From the NCBI GenBank assembly GCA_020740775.1, contig JAHEWK010000021.1, positions 124,001 to 188,000 of the forward strand: a stretch of DNA of 64,000 nucleotides, written 5' to 3'. Of this stretch, positions 32,937 through 43,708 are shown one piece after another. A program made the position numbers and the translations under genes. Each line of letters begins with the position of its first letter. Position 1 is the stretch's first letter. This DNA comes from Ilyonectria destructans (lineage: Eukaryota > Ascomycota > Sordariomycetes > Hypocreales > Nectriaceae). Under the pieces are notes generated by a model. That model was given only the letters and a program-made list of their open reading frames with translations. It did not search any database and had not been told where the DNA came from.

Positions 32937-33980
32937 TCAAAGGTCAACTCTGAACAGTTTATCCACCACCTCATGGGCACGACCACCCTGGCGCTTCCTC
33001 TCCGAGTTACTTGTCGCCCCGCCGAGTATCCCACGAAATGCTTGGTTCAAACCGTCTTCCACTTCAAAGTACTTTCCATTGATGATCGCGAATGCTTTGC
33101 CGTTGACTCCACCTGGCGACGCAAAATACAACGCAGCCAACGCCACCGTGTCCGCACTCTGTACATTGATGCCCGCCTCTTTCAGACTCTGGACAGTCTC
33201 TTCGGAGGGGAGAATATTGGTATCGGTGAAGCCAGGGGCTAAACAGTTGATTGTGATGCCCAACGGTGGCAAATGGTCTCGCAATCCGCGCATCAGGCCG
33301 ACGACCTAGTTTGAGAAAAATGAGCGGACTTTGTTTATCAGGTGCCACAGGGACCAGGAACACTTACGCCGTGCTTGGAAGCCGCATAAGTCGGAAGGCC
33401 ACTTGCGTCATACCCTATTGGTAGCAGGAATAAGCAAGTTGGAAACGTTCTGGTTCCAATGACAAAACGCACCTGAGAGGGAAGTTGTAAGAATGATTTT
33501 GCCACCACCGTGCTTTTTCAAAAAATGAATAGCAAGCTTGGCGCTGATGCATACTCCAACCAAGTTGACCTGAATTGTGTTCCACCTGGGCTCCAACGGA
33601 ACGCCATGCTCGTCAACTTTGTCTTGGAAGGCTTCCTTATCTTCGGATATGCCTGCATTCGCGCATACAATGTCTATCCTCTTGTGCAGCTCCACAGCCT
33701 TCTGGAACAATTCGAGCTGCGACGCCCAGCTAGTTACATCCGTCTTGATGAAGGTTGCTTTGCCAGGTATGTGTGTCGGTTTCGAGACGTCGGCGATAAT
33801 GACATTGGCATTGCGTCGAGAGAATTGGTTAGCAATGGCGTAACCTATTCCCGAAGACCCGCCTAGAGATGACAGCTTAGACCAAGAACAACTGAGGAGC
33901 ATCAAAGGCTACCAGCACCTACCTGTGACTATGACGACTTTATTAGAGAAATCTTCCGAAATTCCAGTGAGGCTGTCCAT
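32937..33980 (-). CDS. Short-chain dehydrogenase/reductase
   Basis: An NAD(P)-dependent alcohol/ketone oxidoreductase of the classical SDR family. Exons are 33923-33980, 33473-33862, 33368-33414 and 32937-33305, with introns of 60, 58 and 62 nt, giving 287 residues. The first exon is short (MDSLTGISEDFSNKVVIVTG). Splicing completes the cofactor motif TGGSSGIG. Further landmarks are DVTSW, CANAGISE, the catalytic Ser in TTSLSG (an intron follows immediately), and Tyr and Lys in YAASKHG, carried by the 47-nt micro-exon. After it come GLRDHLPPLGITINCLAPGF and GKYFEVEDG. It diverges from the alpha/beta hydrolase across 691 bp containing two copies of the shared element. With the Baeyer-Villiger monooxygenase nearby, a role in oxidising a secondary alcohol to a ketone is plausible. 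Confidence 0.92.
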
Positions 33981-34671
33981 TTTTGTTCTCAATTAATGGG
34001 GTTTGTGCAATAGGTTGTCTGGTCACCACTGGTGATATTCAGCGAAGCATAATATAATCACAGGGAAGCCATGCTACTTGGCGTCACAACATACGTTTGC
34101 GCCAGGGTATCCCGTCAGGCCAACAGCACGTCACCACTTTTCCCAGAGTCCATCATCTCCTTTACCGCGGAACCCAGGTTTGTGAATCCGCGATCTCTGG
34201 TGAGGCTTGCTGTCTAGCTTACTTTGCTTTCGGGGCTCGGCCAAGCCGTAAATGGAAGCCGCGGGAAGTGGAGACCGAAATCAATCGCTTCCGCGGGAAG
34301 TGGAGACATCAAGATTGATCCTCGGCAATGTAGTAGGAGCTCTTAGAGGTTTACAGGGATGGTGTAAATCACAACTCAGCCTGCAATGGCTTCTTTCTTA
34401 TGTTTTCAGGAAAGTTCAGTCGCCCAATAGCTAGCTCTGAAAACCATGACTGTCCCCATTGGGCCGGCCTCGGCCGCGGAAGGTTGATACCAATTGGACA
34501 GAGCTTTCCACTCCATTCACCCAAACTTGCAGCTCCATATCAATCCTTCTTCTGTACTTCATGTGCGGTGAAAGAAAGAGACAGAGAGATTCTTCCAACA
34601 CATTCTCGATAATCCTTCACAAGTTTATACTTCTCATCATCAAAACAAGCTGCAGCAATCTTAAAGTCACA
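33981..34671. promoter_or_regulatory. Divergent promoter region of SDR and alpha/beta hydrolase
   Basis: This 691-bp region between two divergent starts has no gene. It carries two copies of a long element (34258-34275 and 34286-34306), CCTCGG at 34320, and GGCCTCGGCCGCGGA at about 34467-34480. Purine-rich sequence precedes the hydrolase ATG. Shared control of the two genes is likely. Confidence 0.55.
34258..34306. promoter_or_regulatory. Two tandem copies of the shared candidate operator
   Basis: GCCGCGGGAAGTGGAGAC at 34258-34275, and 11 bases later a second copy containing CTTCCGCGGGAAGTGGAGA at 34286-34306. The second copy is identical over 21 bp to 1724-1744, upstream of the first Zn2Cys6 regulator. 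Identity of this length 32 kb apart is far beyond chance in a window of this size. Confidence 0.5.
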
Positions 34672-35895
34672 ATGGCCGAACACGCATACATGAGCGAAGC
34701 TAAGCAGGAATGGCTTGACGTATGATCTTTCTTCTTCGGTGTTGTCTTGCTCTATTGACCATGCCCAAAGTTCGCAGCCAAGGCGCCCCCGCCGCTGGAA
34801 GGATCTCTAGAATTTCTTCGAACATCTATGGCACGAACGAAGGCTGCTATGAATGAAAAGACGCCAATGCCAAGAGAGAGTCTCAAAGTTGAGGACCTGA
34901 GTGTTCCTGTCCGAGACGGAGCACAGATTGCAGTGCGATTCTACAAGCCCCGGGGCGCAGTAGGCTTGCCGGTAGTTGTCATGTAAGTAGATAGGATAGG
35001 CCTACAGAGTACCTGAGTAACAATTCTAGCTTCCATGGTGGTGGATTCGCGTTGGGAAACCTCGATAATGAAGAAGGTAAGAATTCCCTACGCGTCTTTG
35101 ATGACGGCGATAAAGCTGACACACATGGCAGTCTCATCTCGTGTCATTGCAGACAGTTGTCACGCAGCAGTCTTCAACGTTGACTATCGGTTGGCTCCGG
35201 AACACCCTTTCCCCGTCGGCTTGCACGATAGTTATGATGTTGTCAAATGGGTAAGCCACGATCCCTAACCACAGACCCACGATTAATTGAGTCGATAGAT
35301 TGCCACAAACTACGAGTCCTTGAAAATCAACCCAAAGCGAGGATTTGTGGTGGGAGGCTTTTCTGGAGGCAGTAATTTTGCGGCAGTAATCTCGCAGCTT
35401 GCTCGCGATGAGAGGATGGACCCGCCCATCACAGGCCAGCTTTTATCGTGTCCTTCTGTTGTTAACCGCAACCATGTTCCCGAGGAATACAAGGATGAAC
35501 TCCAGTCAGTGGAACAAAACGCCAACGCGCCGGTCATCAATATTAAATCGTTGGAGATTTTCGAAGGTTGGGTCTCACCTCCGTCCATTATTTCACTCTA
35601 ATAATCGAGTACAGGTCATTACCAAGTCGGGGACTGGACGGACCCAATGGCCTCCCCATTGTTGCATCCCAATCTCAGTGGGCTTCCAAAGGCTTATTTC
35701 CAAGTCACTGGTTTGGATCCTCTACGTGACGAAGGTCTTCTGTATGAAAAGGTCTTGCGCAGGAACAGCGTTCAAACGAAACTGGACATTTATCCGGGGC
35801 TTCCGCATATATTTTGGAACTTCCCAGGGCTTCCCTCAAGCATTAAGTGGAAGCAGGATCTAACTCAAGGTGTAGAATGGCTTTTGGAAGCCTGA
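34672..35895 (+). CDS. Alpha/beta hydrolase (hormone-sensitive-lipase-type esterase)
   Basis: A carboxylester hydrolase of the HSL/lipase family. Six exons (34672-34719, 34771-34982, 35030-35076, 35132-35250, 35299-35566, 35615-35895) separated by introns of 47-55 nt encode 324 residues. The 5' exon is only 16 codons ([16 protein letters not shown]). The oxyanion-hole motif [10 protein letters not shown] is created by splicing. [17 protein letters not shown] follows. The nucleophile elbow is [13 protein letters not shown] (G-F-S-G-G). The acidic and basic triad members are likely Asp in [12 protein letters not shown] and His in [10 protein letters not shown]. It lies between the SDR and the Baeyer-Villiger monooxygenase. 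Such hydrolases typically open the ester or lactone made by a Baeyer-Villiger enzyme, and that is my inference for this one. Confidence 0.92.
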
Positions 35896-36886
35896 TTTGG
35901 TAGGAAAGGGTCTGAATTCAGATGCTTTCGAGATGTAACAACATAGTTAGCTGTCTATACAAACTTTCTACCCCGCTCAACCCTATTGAAGCCATCGTTA
36001 TGAAGCCCTGTCTTTCTCAACATCGAAAGTCGATTGAGGCAACCTACTAGACAGAACATGTTACTTTTCATACAATTGAGGCATCATATATAACACCACG
36101 TAACATAGGAACCATTTCTAGTGTACGCTCATGACCGTATCGCAAAAGGCATAAGCAGCTTCTTCATGCCTTAACTAATCTTATCCAAGATGAACACAAC
36201 ACTTGACTTCAAAATAAACAAGGCCAGCTGCAATGAATTACGTGACGATGGAATATAGTGATCAAAAACACAGTGAGAAGTGAAAATACACCAGGTTACC
36301 TCAGAGAGGGCTGAAGCCGTCATCCTGCGATAAATTGTTCTCCTTCTTCTCATTCAACCTCGGATGTGATGTTATTCTTTCATAACGGTGGCGGCAACCG
36401 CCAATGTCGCATTCTATCACACTAACTCATCAGACCAAAAGTGGAATACATATTCCAACAGGAGGCGCTGATAAGTTGTGTATATGAGAGATGCCTATTA
36501 TGTAACAGCCAATCTAGCGCGGCGGCATCGCTTCGCTTCATGACCTATATTCCCGATCCGCGGGGCAGCATTGTATGTCCTCGTGCCCTGGAATCTGGAG
36601 CCGAGCCGGCGTCTCCGACCTGCATTCCCGGTGTCAACGGTGTATTGTAAATGTAGCCTAGCGTGCCGCGGCTTCGTGCGTCAAGTCGAGGCACGGCTCC
36701 GCGCCAGTCCGTGGACTGGCGCGGAGCCGTGAACGTTGGTAAAGATGTTCCTACCGTGGATGTTACCATATTTGTAAATGTAGCACTTGGGAAATACTTA
36801 TGAAATAGAGTCCGCCGCCTATAGCTTTCCACACTCTATGACAATCATCTGATAAGGTTTTTTGAAATATCTGCATCTTTTCAAAC
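35896..36886. other. Intergenic region with a perfect hairpin flanked by direct repeats
   Basis: No gene is supported. It contains the inverted repeat at 36692-36731 and two copies of TTGTAAATGTAGC (36645-36657 and 36772-36784) bracketing it. CCGCGGGG occurs at about 36558. The segment 36540-36790 is more GC-rich than its surroundings. Confidence 0.5.
36692..36731. repeat. Perfect 19-bp inverted repeat with a 2-nt loop
   Basis: The arm CACGGCTCCGCGCCAGTCC (36692-36710) is followed by GT and then its exact reverse complement (36713-36731). It lies about 155 bp upstream of the Baeyer-Villiger monooxygenase start. It could be a foldback/MITE remnant, a dimeric protein site or a cruciform. No gene ends here, so it is not an obvious terminator. 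Confidence 0.7.
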
Positions 36887-38920
36887 ATGTCAACCATAAA
36901 TGCTTGGAACCCATTTTCCGGCCAAGCCCCCCCAGACTTTGACTACGCGGCCTTTGACAAGGATCCCGAAATCCACAACAACCCATTTTACAGACAAGAT
37001 TTTGGTCGCGTCAAAATCACCGAAGATGTCATCAACAAGCGCAGAAAGCTCCGTGTAGTCGCAACAGGTGCTGGTGCAGCCGGCTTGCAGGTTGCGTACA
37101 AGTTCAGAAAACTCCTGCAGGACATCGATCTGGTCATCTACGAGAAGAACGACGATGTTGGAGGTACATGGCTTGAGAACAAGTACCCCGGATGTGCGTG
37201 CGACATACCCTCCCACACCTATCAATTCTACTGGAATCGCAACCCGGACTGGAGTTCTTTCTATTCTCCCGCACCGGAAATCCTGAAGTATCTGCAAGAC
37301 ACGGCGGAGAAGTTTGACTTGAACAAATACATCAGCTTCCGGCATAGAGTGCTTGACACCAAATGGGACGAAGACAAAGGCAAATGGATCTGTCAGATAC
37401 AGAGACCTGATGGCACCACCTTCATCGATGAGGCAGACATCCTTCTTGCTACCGGTGGCGGGCTGAAGTATTCCATCCGATACCCGTCGAAGTGACTCCC
37501 GCTGACGATTGATACAGCAAATGGCGTTTTCCCGACATCCCAGGTCGCGACTTGTTCAAAGGTGCCATGATGCACACTGCTGCTTGGAATACCGAGGTTG
37601 ACCTTCGAGATAAGGTTGTCGCTGTCATAGGCTCTGGCTCGTCCGCGATACAGGTCGTTCCAGGCATCCAACCTGGTAAGTCTTTGCAAGTTTGTTCACT
37701 GATTACATATCTAAAAATGTCAAAACAGATGTCAAGAAGTTGCTCAACTTCGTCCGGTCGCCAGTCTGGCTTACACCAGGGTTCTCGGCAAAGAATGCAG
37801 GACCCGAAGGCTCCAATTTCAAATGTAAGTGAGCCGATATGCACCCTGAAACCAGAGACCCCTAGTTTAGATGAGGCCTAACGCACTCTTAGATACGGAA
37901 GAACAGAAGGAAAAGTTCCGCAACGATCCAAAGGCTTATGAAGACTATATTCGGAAAATCGAAGAGGATTTGGGTAGTAGATTCCCAATGGTAATTTCTC
38001 AAGGCATTCGAACGGAAAATACCCTTTTGCTAATTAGATATCCAATCCCAGCAACATGAAACCAGTGACATTTCAAAAGAAGCGAAAATCAATATGAAGG
38101 CTTATATGCGAGCGAAGATTGGCAACGATGATATCGCAGACTACTTGACGCCAGAGTTTGGACTCGGATGTCGCAGGCTCTCACCCGGCAATGAATACAT
38201 GGAAGCTTTCACCAAAGGAAATGTACAACTTGTCAAGTCCTCTGTCACTGGATTCACAAAGAACGGTCTCCTGGACGATCAAGGGAACGAACACAAAGTG
38301 GATGTCATCATTTGTGCCACTGGCTTCGACACAACATTTACTCCCTCGTTTGGAGTAACTGGCCGAGACGGTATCAATTTGAAAGCCTTCTACGGTGACT
38401 TTCCGCGAAGTTATCTCGCTGTCATGACACCTCACTTTCCCAACTTTTACCGTGAGTGTATTTCACCACTTTCTCGTTTCTTTTGATTAACTCGAATCTA
38501 GAATTCCCGGGTCCAGGATTTCCAGGTAGTCACGGGCCGGTGTTTGCAGTCCTTGAATGGCTCACTCGGTACGTGATGAAGACTGTGGTAAAGATCCAGA
38601 AGGAAAACATCAAAGCCTTCTGTCCTAAGCCGGAAGCCGCAGTTGATTACTACAACTATTCTCATGCAATGTTTAGGAGGTTAGTATACAGCCAGCCTTG
38701 CGCTTCCTGGTACAAAAATGGCAAAAGAATTGGTCCAGTCACTTCACAGTATCCTGGGACTCGGCTACACTGGTGTGAACTCCTTAGAGAACCCAGATGG
38801 GAGGATTTCGATTATACCTATTTCACGGGCAATCGGTTCCAGTTTTTTGGAAATGGCTATGCTCAGGAGGATTTGGATCAGGTTAATCTTACCTGGTACT
38901 TTGATGTTCCAGAGATCTGA
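36887..38920 (+). CDS. Baeyer-Villiger-type flavin monooxygenase
   Basis: An FAD/NADPH class B monooxygenase that inserts oxygen next to a ketone carbonyl to give an ester or lactone. Six exons (36887-37467, 37518-37675, 37729-37824, 37893-37990, 38052-38451, 38502-38920) with introns of 50-68 nt keep one frame of 583 residues. The FAD Rossmann motif is ATGAGAAGLQVAYKF after an N-terminal extension. DVGGTWLENKYPGCACDIPSH is nearly the full BVMO signature after it. The Baeyer-Villiger fingerprint F-x-G-x3-H-x3-W is present as FKGAMMHTAAWN, formed just after the first intron. The NADPH motif is VIGSGSSAIQ. ICATGFDT marks the second flavin-monooxygenase motif. The C-terminus ends FDVPEI. With the SDR and the hydrolase to its left it forms a ketone-cleavage set; the substrate is unknown. 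Confidence 0.93.
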
Positions 38921-40200
38921 AGGAAGAAGGACTGGTCGTCGGCAAAGGACTGTGTGAGTGTACCAAGTTCTTGTGGAATTGAGATTCGGACATTTCTTAT
39001 CAGCATAGAAATTCAATGCATCCTGAGATTGCCAAGTTTATACCAAAGGGTGGAGACCGAGCATGGTTGCCAAAACCCGAGCATAGCCGCTGTAGAGAGG
39101 CTATATCATGCTATCAAGAGGATGACGTGTTCCCCACATCTAAATTGATAATCTTCTCGCTAATAACCTATCCTAAGATGTAGCACCCGCTAAGATGTTA
39201 TATATTCTCCTGCCTCCTATTTCTCATGACGAGGTCAACGAAGCACCCCTTTCTGCTTTGGTTTGAAGCTCCAGATCTTCACTCCATCTCCGAAAAAGGT
39301 GTGGCACAGGCACAGTCTCAAGGCTTATTGCGCTTGTAGGTCTGCTAGATCATGTTTTTCATCGTCAAATTCTATCGGCATTTACGTGTAGCTTAGCCCT
39401 GCATTGTCTTGAGTTTGCTGGCCTCCATTCTTGGCGTGTTACGCGTACTCATTGAATCCATCGGATTCTTATGCTCTCCAGTGACTAGAAACACAGCTGC
39501 TTTATTGTCGTATTTTAGCACAGGCCTACAGTAATCTTTATACCACTGCCCTCGATTGCTTGTCCATTAACTGGCGAGTCCTTGATGATAAAAAGCCCTT
39601 ACGATGATAGACACGGGTGTCAGCATTTCCGAAAGACAGGCGACCTTCTGGCCCCACTGACTAGAGGTGTCAGAACGAAACCCGGGCATAATTATCGCGT
39701 CATCAGATACAGACAGGTCGGAGCATCCCTCCCACCAGGAACAATCGCTGCCAGCTATGTGCCCCATAATGAACACAACACAAGAGGTACAGAACGTGCT
39801 CGAGCTTACCCCCGGCTGCCGAATGTTCCTGTGTAGGAGGGCGAATAAGAAATGATCCACTCATACATCCGCGGGATTGCACCGAGATCCCACGGTAAGC
39901 TGATTAACCAATCGGAAACCTCGTCCATTCTGGCCCACCGCGAGAGGCTTTTGAACCGCGGCGCTCTAATGCGACCGACTTCATCCCTGTGTCATGCGCA
40001 TGACGCCCATGGAATTCACGCAAGTATTCCAAATTTATTAGGGTTCCACGGTAGTACCCGTGTAGCGCTGGTAGGATTGTGACGACTGAATCGACATCAC
40101 TGGGGAATATGTGCAAGACTGCAGCTTCGGTAAGTGCCAGGCCATAATTTGATAGAACCCATATAGACAATGTAGCTCGGCTCATCTGTTGGAATTCTTA
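38921..40200. other. Intergenic region, nothing recognised
   Basis: About 1.28 kb with short, unsupported open frames on both strands (the longest about 93-97 codons, near 39567-39860 and 39904-40185 on the minus strand). No family motif or repeat is seen. It may hold decayed coding sequence. Confidence 0.35.
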
Positions 40201-41056
40201 TTACAAATACTCCCGGAACCATTTGAGCACAAGTTGATACCCTCTCTCGTATTCCTCCACCGTCTGTGCATCATCAAGATCTCCTCGTGCGCTCATGAAA
40301 CCGTGTCGCTGATCCTTGAACGTCTCCACCATGTGTGGCACATTAAGATTTGCCGCATACTTCAATATGACTTCCTCGTTTTCATCCTTGCTGGGTAATA
40401 TGCACATTGGCATTTTCACGTTCGTGGCTTCGTTGGGATCGACCATAGCAGGGCTTGTCTGAACACCCGCCTTGAACACGCTTTCTTGCCCTCCCAGAAT
40501 ACTCACCATTTTCCCTCCCCAACAATAACCTAAAACTCCCCAAGTGTTGATGCTGGGGAAAATGCGCCCAGCAGCTTCTATGATAGCATTGACCTTTGGC
40601 AAGTGCTTGTCAGGTGATGTGTTCTTCCACCACTCAGACATGTTGGCTTTCTGGACGTCGGTCACTGGAGGGTACCATTCCATCAGAGCCGGGTTTCCTT
40701 CCCAGAAATCAGGCATGATAACTTGGTAGGGGCGCATTTCGTCACCGAAAGCGAGAATATCAGCACCCTGGATGGTCTGAGGGTAGAATCCGAAAATATC
40801 GTAAATACTCAAGATCGCTATTGTTGCGTCCGAGGGGCCCGAGACATCTTATAAAGGGTTAGGACCAAACTTTCTTCACTAAGAGATGCTTACACGTCTT
40901 CAAGCCTGCCATATCTATGAATTTGCCTTTAGCTTCATAACCAGAGACTATGACTGGCGGGATGCTGCGATGCGTAGATTGTTAGTCGAACGTTCGGGGA
41001 AAAAGCTGTTGTGCCAAATAGTCATACCTGCAGCAGGCTTTGCTCACTTCGGACAT
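40201..41056 (-). CDS. Dienelactone hydrolase family protein
   Basis: A small alpha/beta hydrolase; family members open dienelactones in aromatic ring-cleavage pathways or act as general carboxylesterases. Three exons (41028-41056, 40894-40964, 40201-40847; introns 63 and 46 nt) give 248 residues. The first exon has only 29 nt (MSEVSKACC), and the second adds IPPVIVSGYEAKGKF. The frame then reads AILSIYDIFGFYPQTIQGAD. The nucleophile motif is GYCWGGK, with the Cys typical of dienelactone hydrolases. The acid is probably Asp in PSKDENEE, and the His is in DQRHGFMSARGD. The C-terminus ends FREYL. No dienelactone-forming enzyme is visible nearby, so the substrate is open. Confidence 0.92.
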
Positions 41057-41769
41057 CTTTGGCTGGAGTGAGGCTGTGGGCGAGAACAGAATTGTACTTG
41101 GTATTTTTGGAGACTGAGCTTCTTGGGTTTCGAATGGTCGGGGAAGGGCTCAATAAATACTGGTGGGCGGCCCGGCCAACGGACAAGCACACTCGGCAGA
41201 GTTCGGCACCGTTTCTCCTTACTATGGCTCAACGACTGATTTCGGCGGCGCTAAAGCCGCTGGTGGAGCCGATAACGGTCCTTATGAGGCGCGGCTATTT
41301 TAATTGAAGAAGGTCTGAAGGGAAGAGAATCAGAGCCCGGCTCCTGGGGCTGGCCAACAGGTAATATATTCATCAAGATTTAAGCTTCCCAGCTCGCATG
41401 GGCTGGAAAGGAAGTGTTTTTTTTTTGACTCCGTGGTAGCAGCAACTCAGCCCTTGTAGGAGCGGACAGCCTCTTATACTAGTGGCTCAACGACGAGGTT
41501 TTGAAACCTGACAGATATTTCAAATCAAACGCTAACCCGTGATTTCATATGAGCGCCACAGAGTCATTCTGCTCTGAGAACTAGACACCCGGATTGACAT
41601 ATGTTAACGGACACGTATATGTAACCAAACATGATAATATAGGTAGTACAGCTCTGTACTATGATCAGGGAAGTGCACACATTGCTCTTATCTAATTTTA
41701 TGGGACAGACACCTCAAAAGTCTGTGGATATTTTCCAGAGGGGGCTTGGCTCCTCCCCTTAATCCATAG
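41057..41769. other. Intergenic region, nothing recognised
   Basis: The upstream region of the dienelactone hydrolase gene and the 3' flank of the P450. One T-tract is at about 41419-41428. No gene is supported. Confidence 0.4.
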
Positions 41770-43708
41770 CTACTGAACCTTCTCTCGCTTCCGAAACTGG
41801 ACCATTAAACTCGGTTTGTCCCAGAATGTGGATGTATTTGTGTCACGATCCCAATCTAGATCTTCATTTACAACCTTCATCTCGAAGCTGAATGCTAGCT
41901 TCGCGAGGAGCAGACGCATTTCTGTGTATGCTAGGCTAATGAGGTGTCAGATGCTAGGTGTAAGGAGAAGAGCTTCTTGGGGCTGATAGGTCACTATGGG
42001 GATAGGCAACTTACTTCCTCCCTATACACGCCCTGGGTCCAATCAAGAACGGCTGGCTCGCTTCTAGGTGGTCGGTCTTGCTCAACCATCTCTCAGGTAT
42101 GAATTCATTAGGCAGATGGAAGAAATTAGGATCACGGTTCATGACAACCGGGTGAGAGGAGACCACGGTCTGAGAATACGTTAGCTGGTTCTGTCATGCG
42201 GTTTATCAAAGTGCTTCTCTTACTCCATCAGGCACATAGACGTCGCTTACGGTGGCGCCTGGAGAGACACGCGGAAGCGCTTGCGGAGACGGAGGGAAGA
42301 GTCGCATGCCTTCCTCGATGCACGCGTTCAAGTATGGAATATCTTGAACCACATCCGGACGAATGTCTTCGTAGGAGTCAAATCTGCCTTGCAGATCGAC
42401 AACAAGCTTTTCCAACGCGGTTGGCGTCTTGAGAAGCCAATATGTAATGCCTGCCAGTGCTGTGGCGGTAGTCTCGCTGCCTGCAACACTAGAATTGGAG
42501 TTAAACAGAGCTCTGAGTGATAGCACCTCTGCAGGAACTTACACGAAGGTGGAGGCCGATACAGTCATAAAATCTTGGTTGATCAAGCCATATTCATCTT
42601 CTGCATCCAAAAGATAAGACATGAAGTCCTTTCTGTCTGTCTTCATATCTAGTCGACTATCGGGATAGGTGAGACATTTGCCCTATATGACTGGGGTGGG
42701 AATAGACTCACTCCTTGACTCTCTGAGCGCTATATAGATAATGATTTCGTCGTGCCGATGAAACCTCCTTTGGAACAACGTATAGTTCTAGTATTTTCGA
42801 GATGAGAGGAAATCGTCGGAGAACATCTTTGCGGATGATGCTGGAGGAATGGGCAAAGACTAGGCTAACCCAGAAATGATCCTTGACTTATGAATGTTAA
42901 TATGGTTTCGCATGGCAATGCCGTGAGGACTCTTGAAATTGGATTCTCTTACCATCTTTGAGACAATTAAATGACTCCCCAAAGGCCAGATCTCCAACGA
43001 CATCAAATGAAAACCAGTTGTACCATCGCGTCATGTCGATACCCTCCGATCCGCCACCGTGGATGGCGGCTTGTTGTACAAAAAGGTCAGTGTATGAGTT
43101 AATTGTTTCCTCATGGCTTTTGAGAGCCTTGGCGGAGAAAGCATGTGACAGAAATCTTTTCTTTTTGCCATGCAGAATTGGATCCTTAATCCCGACAAGG
43201 GAAGGCTCTTTTCCGTTGACAAAACCCTCATACAGCGGACTTTTTAAGAACTTTCTCGCCGCCTTGAAGCCGTAGATATCGTCACGAGAAGTGAGTGAGC
43301 TGAAAGAAAGCTCATTTGGTGCAAGGCGTACAATATGGCCTGCATATACTTAGCGCATTGATCTGTGCCTCCGGCTTCTGCACATACCATACTGTCTATG
43401 CAGCTTCAGCATGTTTCTATGATGGTTTCCGCTAAGCATTGACCGAGCATAGTAGACCTGCATAGGATTAGGGCAGTCCAGTTTTACTTGGGCAACAGTT
43501 CAAGTGTACTTACATTGGAAATTGATGCGATGAATGGGCCAGGAAAACGAGCCAATGGATGGAAGTAGCGCATGTAGAGAATGTGCAGTATTCCAGTAGC
43601 CTGTGAGGAATTAGCTTATTTCATTGATGATGCTGTAGGATGCCGCTTGTTATTTACCAACAAAAGCCCGGCAATAGAATAGCCGACCATTACTGGTTGA
43701 ATTGTCAT
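41770..43708 (-). CDS. Cytochrome P450 monooxygenase
   Basis: An ER-anchored haem monooxygenase read on the minus strand over about ten short exons. Exon 1 (43658-43708, [17 protein letters not shown]) gives the anchor, and exon 2 (43514-43600) has the hinge [15 protein letters not shown]. Exon 3 is 43388-43457; exon 4 (42953-43339) carries [14 protein letters not shown] and [17 protein letters not shown]. The next exon starts at about 42859 ([18 protein letters not shown]). The I-helix is [13 protein letters not shown] (about 42490), the ExxR helix is EEGMRLFPP, and the haem loop is [12 protein letters not shown] (about 42030). The protein ends [11 protein letters not shown]. The haem loop has LIG where most P450s have SFG, but the Cys and the Gly/Arg landmarks are present. 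I found no stop or frameshift in the exons followed. The layout resembles the fungal isotrichodermin-hydroxylase/benzoate-hydroxylase-like clans; the family is not assigned. Confidence 0.87.

Noticed and set aside
39567..40185. Minus-strand open frames of 93-97 codons
   Set aside because: No start context, introns or family motifs, and neighbouring frames are equally open.
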